A stretch of 9,458 bases of DNA from Clostridia bacterium (GTDB lineage Bacteria > Bacillota > Clostridia > Oscillospirales > Acutalibacteraceae): positions 1 through 9,458 of the forward strand of contig JAFYJR010000058.1 of the NCBI GenBank assembly GCA_017538005.1, given 5' to 3'. This document shows, one piece after another, positions 4,897 to 9,458 of the stretch. Under the pieces are notes generated by a model. It did not search any database. It had not been told where the DNA came from and saw nothing but the letters and a program-made list of their open reading frames with translations. Each line of letters begins with the position of its first letter. The stretch's first letter is position 1. The translations under genes were made by a program, and so were the position numbers.

Positions 4897-6588
4897 ATGA
4901 TCAGGAAGAAGAACACCCTGATTTTCATAACGGTGGCCATTATGCTCATCGTGACTGTCTGCACCTGGTATTCCTACAGAGATATCAGGAACGCGGTGCG
5001 GATAGAATCTGATATGACAATGGACGCCGTTGCCGACGCTCTTGCGGAAAAGGCCAAGGACGCTGAGGATTCCGACCTCGGCTCAGTCAATCTTTACTAC
5101 GGAAACGGAACGGCCTTTGTCATTGACACTCTGTCGCATGAAGTGCTCTATAATTCCAGCGATGTCAAAATAGACCCTGACCTTCAGGCTCTCTTTGAGA
5201 AAAACAAGAGTATCGACGGAATGACTTCAGTGCGCAAGACAATAGACGATGATCGCGAGCTTGTACTCGTCGCTCCGGACCGCACTGTCTATAACGCGGT
5301 CTACAGAGCCCGTCAGGCATTCGTCATCCTCATAGCGGTTGAGCTTTTCGCTTTTGCCGCCTATATCTACCTCGTTCTCGCGAACGCGAAGAAGGCCGTG
5401 GAGCGCACGCTCCTTGAGGAGCGGCTCAAGAAGGCCGAGAGGGCCGACGCGGCAAAAGCCCTGTTTATTTCAAATATGTCTCACGATCTCCGCATACCCA
5501 TGAGTTCTTCCATGGGCTTCACCGACCTCGCCATCGAAAACGCGGAAGACCCCGTAAAGACACGCGGATTCCTGAGAAAAGTAAAATCCTCAAATGAACA
5601 CCTTCTGACACTGGTCAACGATATCATCGATGTTAACCGTATAGAAAACGGAAACATCAGTATAAAGGAAGAAGCATACAACATCTACTCCGTCGCGGCC
5701 GGTATTGACGAGATGGTCCGTCCGGAAATCGAAGCGAAGAAGATAATGTTTGCAACGGATTTCTCCGGCATTGTCGATGAAAATGTTTACTGCGACAAGC
5801 TCCACATAAAGCAGATATTCTTCAATATCTTTTCAAACGCCGTCAAGTTTACCGATCCCGGCGGAAAGATTACCTTTGAGATTTTCCAGCGCGATTGCGA
5901 TGAACCGGGATTCGGCGTTTATGAATTCCGCGTACGTGACACCGGCATAGGCATAGGACCGGATTTCATTGAACACATATACGAACCGTTCACCCGTGAA
6001 CATTCGGTAGGGGTAAACCGTACATCCGGAGCGGGTCTCGGACTAACTATCACCAAGAACATTGTCGATCTGATGAACGGCTCGATAGCCGTAAAGAGTG
6101 CGCCGCAGCAGGGTACTGAGTTCATCGTCAGACTGAAACTCAAACTCGCATCAACCGGTTCAACCTATGTTGAGAGAAGCACAAATGAGGACATCGAAAC
6201 CGATAAGTTCCGCGGAAAGAAGCTCCTCCTGGTTGAAGACAACAGCTTAAACCGTGAGATGATGAAAGAACTTCTTGAGGAACGAGGCTTCGTCGTCAAT
6301 GATGTTGATGACGGTACCGTTGCCGTCGCCGTCATGGAGCGTGCGGACGACAATGAATATGCCGCCATTCTGATGGATGTTCAGATGCCCAACATGGACG
6401 GTTATGAGGCGACCCGCCTTATACGCCGCATCCACAACACAAACATTTCCCGCGTTCCGATAATTGCCATGACGGCGAATGCCTTTAACGAGGACCGCCT
6501 GAAGTCGAGAGAAGCGGGTATGAACGCGCACATCACCAAACCCATAGACATGGACAAACTGCTTAAAGTTCTGGACAAACTTATCTGA
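4897..6588 (+). CDS. Membrane-bound hybrid sensor histidine kinase (HisKA-HATPase-REC)
   Basis: A membrane sensor kinase that autophosphorylates on His and passes phosphate to its own receiver domain; 563 residues. TM1 (about 6-26) and TM2 (about 141-163) flank a roughly 110-residue external domain that could be a small PDC/Cache-like sensor (VIDTLSHEVLYNSS). A charged coiled coil (165-190) leads to HisKA, SNMSHDLRIPM, with phospho-His196. HATPase_c shows the N box (NIFSNAVKF, Asn314), G1 DTGIGIG (348-354) and G2 GAGLGL (378-383). REC (about 442-562) has Glu447/Asp448, Asp494 in LMDVQMPNMDGYEA, and Lys548. The residue at His+4, normally Thr or Asn, is Ile200. The ATG at 4897 has AAGGTGG (4882-4888) 8 nt upstream; GTG at 4885 overlaps that site. 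The stop codon overlaps the RBS of the ABC ATPase gene, so the two form one operon. The divergent HPt is the likely phosphate acceptor. Confidence 0.93.
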   Translation: MIRKKNTLIFITVAIMLIVTVCTWYSYRDIRNAVRIESDMTMDAVADALAEKAKDAEDSDLGSVNLYYGNGTAFVIDTLSHEVLYNSSDVKIDPDLQALFEKNKSIDGMTSVRKTIDDDRELVLVAPDRTVYNAVYRARQAFVILIAVELFAFAAYIYLVLANAKKAVERTLLEERLKKAERADAAKALFISNMSHDLRIPMSSSMGFTDLAIENAEDPVKTRGFLRKVKSSNEHLLTLVNDIIDVNRIENGNISIKEEAYNIYSVAAGIDEMVRPEIEAKKIMFATDFSGIVDENVYCDKLHIKQIFFNIFSNAVKFTDPGGKITFEIFQRDCDEPGFGVYEFRVRDTGIGIGPDFIEHIYEPFTREHSVGVNRTSGAGLGLTITKNIVDLMNGSIAVKSAPQQGTEFIVRLKLKLASTGSTYVERSTNEDIETDKFRGKKLLLVEDNSLNREMMKELLEERGFVVNDVDDGTVAVAVMERADDNEYAAILMDVQMPNMDGYEATRLIRRIHNTNISRVPIIAMTANAFNEDRLKSREAGMNAHITKPIDMDKLLKVLDKLI

Positions 6589-6596
6589 GGAAAAAC

Positions 6597-7319
6597 ATGC
6601 TTGAAATCAAATCGGTCACGAAGACCTTTAATACCCTGAAAGCCGTTGACGACTTAAGTTTCCGCGTCGAGGACGGCGAGATAGTCGGATTTGTCGGTCC
6701 GAACGGTGCCGGCAAAACCACGACCATGAAGATACTCACGGGCATCTTAAAGCCCGACAGCGGAGAGGTAAACATCAACGGCTTTGACATGCAGAAAACA
6801 CCTATCGAGGCCAAGGAAATAATCGGCTATATCGCCGACAGTCCCGATATGTTCCTCCGCCTCAAAGGTATAGAGTTTTTAAATGTCATAGCGGATATCT
6901 ACAAAGTTCCGACGGATGTCCGCCGTGAGCGCATAGAGACCTTTGCCACGCGCTTCGGTCTCATAGACGCTCTCGACCTGCCGATGCAGAACTATTCGCA
7001 CGGCATGCGTCAGAAGATGATGGTTGCGGCGGCGCTTGTCCACAACCCGCCCGTCTGGATTCTGGACGAGCCGCTCATCGGTCTTGATCCGAAATCCGCG
7101 TATAACCTGAAAGCCATGATGCGCGAGCACGCCGACGCGGGCAACTGTGTCCTCTTCTCGACGCATGTCCTCGAGGTTGCGGAGAAACTCTGCGACAAGA
7201 TAATCATCATACATCGCGGAAAAGATATCTTCTACGGCACCATGGATGAACTTACCGCCATGTATCCGGACAAGGATTTTGAACAGATCTTCCTTGAGAT
7301 GACGGGTGAGAGCGTATGA
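6597..7319 (+). CDS. ABC transporter ATP-binding protein, exporter type
   Basis: The nucleotide-binding subunit of an ABC transporter, at the inner face of the membrane; 240 residues, the normal size. Walker A is GPNGAGKTT (34-42). The signature is the degenerate YSHGMRQK (133-140), typical of BcrA/EcsA-like exporters. Walker B is VWILDEP with catalytic Glu158, and the switch His190 is in STHVLEVAE. The Q-loop reads GYIADSPD, without the usual Gln, which I recall as common in EcsA-like proteins. GAGG (6587-6590) overlaps the kinase stop, 6 nt before the ATG. The 3' end overlaps the permease start by ATGA (7316-7319), so the two form one transporter. The substrate is unknown; the EcsA-like features suggest export of a peptide, lipid or drug rather than uptake, and no binding protein is encoded. 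Confidence 0.93.
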   Translation: MLEIKSVTKTFNTLKAVDDLSFRVEDGEIVGFVGPNGAGKTTTMKILTGILKPDSGEVNINGFDMQKTPIEAKEIIGYIADSPDMFLRLKGIEFLNVIADIYKVPTDVRRERIETFATRFGLIDALDLPMQNYSHGMRQKMMVAAALVHNPPVWILDEPLIGLDPKSAYNLKAMMREHADAGNCVLFSTHVLEVAEKLCDKIIIIHRGKDIFYGTMDELTAMYPDKDFEQIFLEMTGESV

Positions 7320-8980
7320 CGACTTACCGGGCTCTCACAAAGGCGTTTATAAAATCGCTCGCCATGAGCAAATCAAACGACAGACGCACGAGAATCATTC
7401 TGAAATTCATCGTGGGTCTTGTCGTTCTTTTTGTTTTTGTGCCCGTTGCGATTTTCTGCGGAATGATGACATATTCGCTCGTCAGCAACCTTCAGTTCTT
7501 CCATATCCAGGACCTGGGTGTCGCCATGATGCTTCACACAATCTGCCTGTTCACTCTCTTTTTCGGCTTCAATGTAATCTTCAGTGAATTCTATTTCTCC
7601 AGTGACATAGAATATGTCAGACCCTGGCCTGTCAAGGCCTGGGAACTTGTCGCAGCGAAGTTTTCAGTCTCTTACTATGTTGACAATATGATGCAGATTT
7701 TCATGGTTGTCGCGAGCCTTGTCGGCTTCTTCGTCGCCATGCGGCCCGGCGTTATGTCATATGTCGCCTCAATTGTCGCGGTACTTACATTGCCCATCCT
7801 GCCGCTCTGCTACTGCGGCATCATAGCGATGGTTGTCATGCGTTTTACCAAATCCATAAACAACAAGGAGAGTGTTCAGCGCATCTCGGCGCTTGTGCTC
7901 GCCGGCTTCATCCTGATGTTTGTCATAATGTTCCGGGTCTTCGCGAAGAACGCATACGACGCCATCAGCTTCTTCATCACGGAAACCAACAGCCCGTTTG
8001 TTGAGTACATGAACCGCATCTTCCCGACGATTCATTTCATCTCCAGGGCGATAACATACGGCACGATAGGGGACCTTCTGATTTATATTCTGATCAATGT
8101 AGTCGCCGTTGCCCTCATGCTTTTCATAGCCGAACTTGTTTATTTCAAGGGCTTCGACAATCTCGTCGTCAATGTAAAAAATAAGCAGCGCAGCTTTGAC
8201 GAACTCATGAAAATCTCGGTACAGAGCACGCCTTTTAAAGCATATCTCAGAAAGGAAGTTCTCATTCTTTTCAGAACGCCTTCCTTCTTCACAAACTGCA
8301 TCCTGCCGAACTTCATCTGGCCGGTATTCGCGCTCATCATTTTAAAGATGCAGACATACGATGTCTCGATAACCGCATTGCGGATCTACAATATGAACGA
8401 GCCAAAGATAGTCGGATTCTTCCTGATAATGGGCTCTGTCGGTTTCTCGCTCATAATGACAGCCCTGAACTCACTCGCTTCAAACGCGATCTCACGCGAG
8501 GGCAAGCACTTCCAGTTCATGAAATACATACCTGTTCCGTATGACACACAGTGGGACATAAAGATAATCGTTTCCTGCGCTTTCTCGTTTATCGGCATCT
8601 GGATGTACCTGCTTCCGTTCTGCATCATCATCCACACGAACTTTATCTACATCATCGTGTCGATGTTCCTGTCCGCCTTGTCCGTGACCTTCGTCTCGTA
8701 CATGGGCATCTACATCGACAGCATACAGCCGAAGCTTGTCTGGGATGACGAGCTCTCGGTCCTTCGCGAGAACACGAATGTCGCGCTCGTCATGGCCATA
8801 GCGCTCGGCATCTCCATAGCCATCGCGTTCATCGGCTATTCGTTCTTCGCCTTCCTCAAGGTGCGCCTGCTGCTCGTCTCGCTCTCGCTCTTCGTCGTGC
8901 TCGCGCTCCTCAACCTGTTCGTCCTCTGGCGCACCCAGAAAAACGCCGTCCGCCGAATAGCCGAACAGGAAGAAACATAA
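7316..8980 (+). CDS. ABC-2-like exporter permease, about 12 transmembrane segments
   Basis: The membrane subunit partnering the upstream ATPase; 554 residues. I count about twelve hydrophobic segments, near residues 29-50, 67-90, 123-142, 146-175, 190-210, 240-268, 320-340, 355-380, 405-430, 432-458, 478-505 and 510-535. A basic N-terminus (MSKSNDRRTR) and a charged cytosolic loop near residues 270-310 are also visible. The size and topology fit the large putative ABC-2-type permeases of Bacillota (PF16949-like), possibly a fused two-half permease. No export-specific residues can be read, so substrate and direction are inferred from the ATPase type. ATG at 7316 overlaps the ATPase stop (ATGA), so translation is coupled. 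It is the last gene of the kinase operon, followed by the hairpin at 9002-9022. The last 250 bases are richer in GC-ending codons than the rest. Confidence 0.85.
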   Translation: MTTYRALTKAFIKSLAMSKSNDRRTRIILKFIVGLVVLFVFVPVAIFCGMMTYSLVSNLQFFHIQDLGVAMMLHTICLFTLFFGFNVIFSEFYFSSDIEYVRPWPVKAWELVAAKFSVSYYVDNMMQIFMVVASLVGFFVAMRPGVMSYVASIVAVLTLPILPLCYCGIIAMVVMRFTKSINNKESVQRISALVLAGFILMFVIMFRVFAKNAYDAISFFITETNSPFVEYMNRIFPTIHFISRAITYGTIGDLLIYILINVVAVALMLFIAELVYFKGFDNLVVNVKNKQRSFDELMKISVQSTPFKAYLRKEVLILFRTPSFFTNCILPNFIWPVFALIILKMQTYDVSITALRIYNMNEPKIVGFFLIMGSVGFSLIMTALNSLASNAISREGKHFQFMKYIPVPYDTQWDIKIIVSCAFSFIGIWMYLLPFCIIIHTNFIYIIVSMFLSALSVTFVSYMGIYIDSIQPKLVWDDELSVLRENTNVALVMAIALGISIAIAFIGYSFFAFLKVRLLLVSLSLFVVLALLNLFVLWRTQKNAVRRIAEQEET

Positions 8981-8996
8981 AGCCTTATATAATATA

Positions 8997-9025
8997 TTGA
9001 CATACGCCCTTTTCGGGCGTATAAT
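8997..9025 (+). promoter_or_regulatory. Consensus SigA promoter of the ArsR-type repressor gene
   Basis: TTGACA (8997-9002), a 17-bp spacer, and TATAAT (9020-9025): both elements match the SigA consensus exactly at ideal spacing. The start would be near 9032, giving a leader of about 53 nt that includes the operator at 9038-9063. Such a strong promoter is expected to need tight repression, consistent with the adjoining operator. Confidence 0.85.
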
Positions 9026-9029
9026 TTTT
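9002..9029 (+). terminator. Terminator-like hairpin after the permease gene, inside the arsR-type promoter
   Basis: The stem ATACGCCC (9002-9009) and GGGCGTAT (9015-9022), loop TTTTC, is followed by AATTTTT. It lies 21 nt after the permease stop and would end the kinase-ABC transcript. It also fills the spacer of the next promoter, so it may act instead, or in addition, as a regulatory dyad. The T run is short (5). Confidence 0.65.
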
Positions 9030-9037
9030 AGTGAATT

Positions 9038-9063
9038 GTTGAACAACTGTTCAACTGTTCAAC
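9038..9063. promoter_or_regulatory. ArsR/SmtB-type operator with an additional tandem half-site
   Basis: GTTGAACA-AC-TGTTCAAC (9038-9055) is a perfect 8-2-8 inverted repeat containing TGAA-N6-TTCA (9040-9053), the core known for SmtB/CzrA-type metal repressors. TGTTCAAC is then repeated directly at 9056-9063, giving a third half-site. It lies just downstream of the predicted start (+6 to +31) and before the repressor gene, so autoregulation is likely: the apo-repressor blocks transcription and metal releases it. Confidence 0.78.
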
Positions 9064-9084
9064 TAACGGAAGGGAGGAGAGCCT

Positions 9085-9390
9085 ATGGAAAAACAGACGG
9101 CGGAAGAGTATTTGGAACTCGCCGAGCTGTTTAAACTTTTCGGCGACGGCACGCGAATACGGATTCTGAGCGCGCTTCGATCCGGCGAAAAGTGTGTCTG
9201 CGACATAGCCGACGAACTGGACATGAACAAGTCGGCAATCTCACATCAGCTCAAATCCCTGAAGATGGCCAACATGGTCAAATCGCGCAGAGACGGACAG
9301 AATATCTATTATTCTTTAAGTGACGCGCACGTTCAATCAATAATCAATATCGGCCTTGAACATATACGGGAAGGAAAGGAAGAAAGATAA
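9085..9390 (+). CDS. ArsR/SmtB-family metal-sensing transcriptional repressor
   Basis: A 101-residue winged-helix dimeric repressor that leaves DNA on binding metal. The FKLFGDGTRIRIL segment (16-28) is the family start. The recognition helix region is NKSAISHQLKSLK (48-60), and the wing is RRDGQNIYYSL. The alpha5 zinc site of SmtB/CzrA is complete: Asp80, His82, His93 and Glu96 in DxHx10HxxE spacing. KCVCD (Cys37, Cys39) matches the alpha3 Cys pair of CadC/ArsR, but there are no N-terminal cysteines to complete a CadC-type soft-metal site. Zn(II), Co(II) or a similar ion is the likely inducer; Cd or Pb is possible. AGGGAGG (9071-9077) is 7 nt before the ATG. The promoter and operator lie directly upstream. 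The stop TAA overlaps the next ATG. Confidence 0.93.
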   Translation: MEKQTAEEYLELAELFKLFGDGTRIRILSALRSGEKCVCDIADELDMNKSAISHQLKSLKMANMVKSRRDGQNIYYSLSDAHVQSIINIGLEHIREGKEER

Positions 9391-9458
9391 TGGAGTATTT
9401 CAAGAAGAAACCCGAGAATGACGAGCAGCAGCTCACATTCGAGGAACAGAGCGAAAGC
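9390..9458 (+). CDS. Start of an unidentified gene downstream of the repressor (partial)
   Basis: The ATG shares its A with the repressor stop (TAATG), and GGAAAGGAAG (9372-9381) provides a ribosome binding site. The frame stays open for 23 codons to the window end. The visible N-terminus (MEYFKKKPENDEQQ...) is hydrophilic and acidic, with no metal-binding Cys motif or membrane segment yet. By position it should be co-repressed by the ArsR-type protein and may be a metal efflux or metal-handling protein such as a P-type ATPase or permease. That is inference from context only. Confidence 0.6.
   Translation, partial: MEYFKKKPENDEQQLTFEEQSES

Noticed and set aside
8492..9046. A 184-codon minus-strand open frame opposite the permease 3' end
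   Set aside because: Its product is a run of E, D, R and H with no family features, as expected when hydrophobic membrane codons are read backwards. It lies opposite a well-supported gene and crosses the promoter-terminator region.

Overview
The window looks like a chromosomal segment of a Gram-positive anaerobe of the Bacillota, most likely class Clostridia. The basis is the SufB/SufD protein type, the DUF3783-like protein, the PflX-like radical SAM enzyme, strong AGGAGG-type ribosome binding sites, SigA-type promoters and roughly balanced base composition. This assignment rests on family recognition only; no rRNA or other phylogenetic marker is present.

Left part (1-2867). The window opens in the 3' end of a SufB/SufD-family Fe-S assembly gene. 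Family-like coding sequence is open from the first bases but is cut by an in-frame TAG directly before the ATG at 42. A terminator at 495-523 follows. On the minus strand lies a two-gene unit, an acyltransferase-3 membrane protein followed by an overlapping DUF3783-like protein. Divergent from it, on the plus strand, is a PflX-type radical SAM protein. The two divergent promoters physically overlap at 1896-1940. A strong hairpin at 2831-2855 closes the radical SAM gene and the converging signalling operon.

Centre (2868-8980). This is a divergent signalling and transport locus. On the minus strand are a response regulator (REC + HD-GYP + C-terminal PAS-like region) and, overlapping it by one base, a stand-alone HPt protein. 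On the plus strand are a membrane hybrid histidine kinase (HisKA-HATPase-REC), then an ABC ATPase whose RBS overlaps the kinase stop codon, then a 12-TM ABC-2-like permease overlapping the ATPase by 4 bases. Together these encode every step of a His-Asp-His-Asp phosphorelay: kinase His196, kinase REC Asp494, HPt His60, HD-GYP REC Asp62. The predicted output is hydrolysis of cyclic di-GMP rather than DNA binding, and the kinase is co-transcribed with an exporter. The kinase has Ile where the phosphatase motif usually has Thr or Asn.

Right part (8981-9458). A consensus SigA promoter (TTGACA, 17 bp, TATAAT) carries a terminator-like hairpin inside it. It drives a metal-sensing ArsR/SmtB-type repressor with a textbook TGAA-N6-TTCA operator and an extra tandem half-site. 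The start of a further gene overlaps the repressor stop codon and runs off the window; it is probably the regulated metal-resistance gene, but only 23 residues are visible.

All ten genes whose ends are visible stop with TAA (8) or TGA (2). No stretch of more than about 140 bases lacks a gene or a recognisable control signal. I see no tRNA, rRNA, CRISPR array, insertion sequence or riboswitch.
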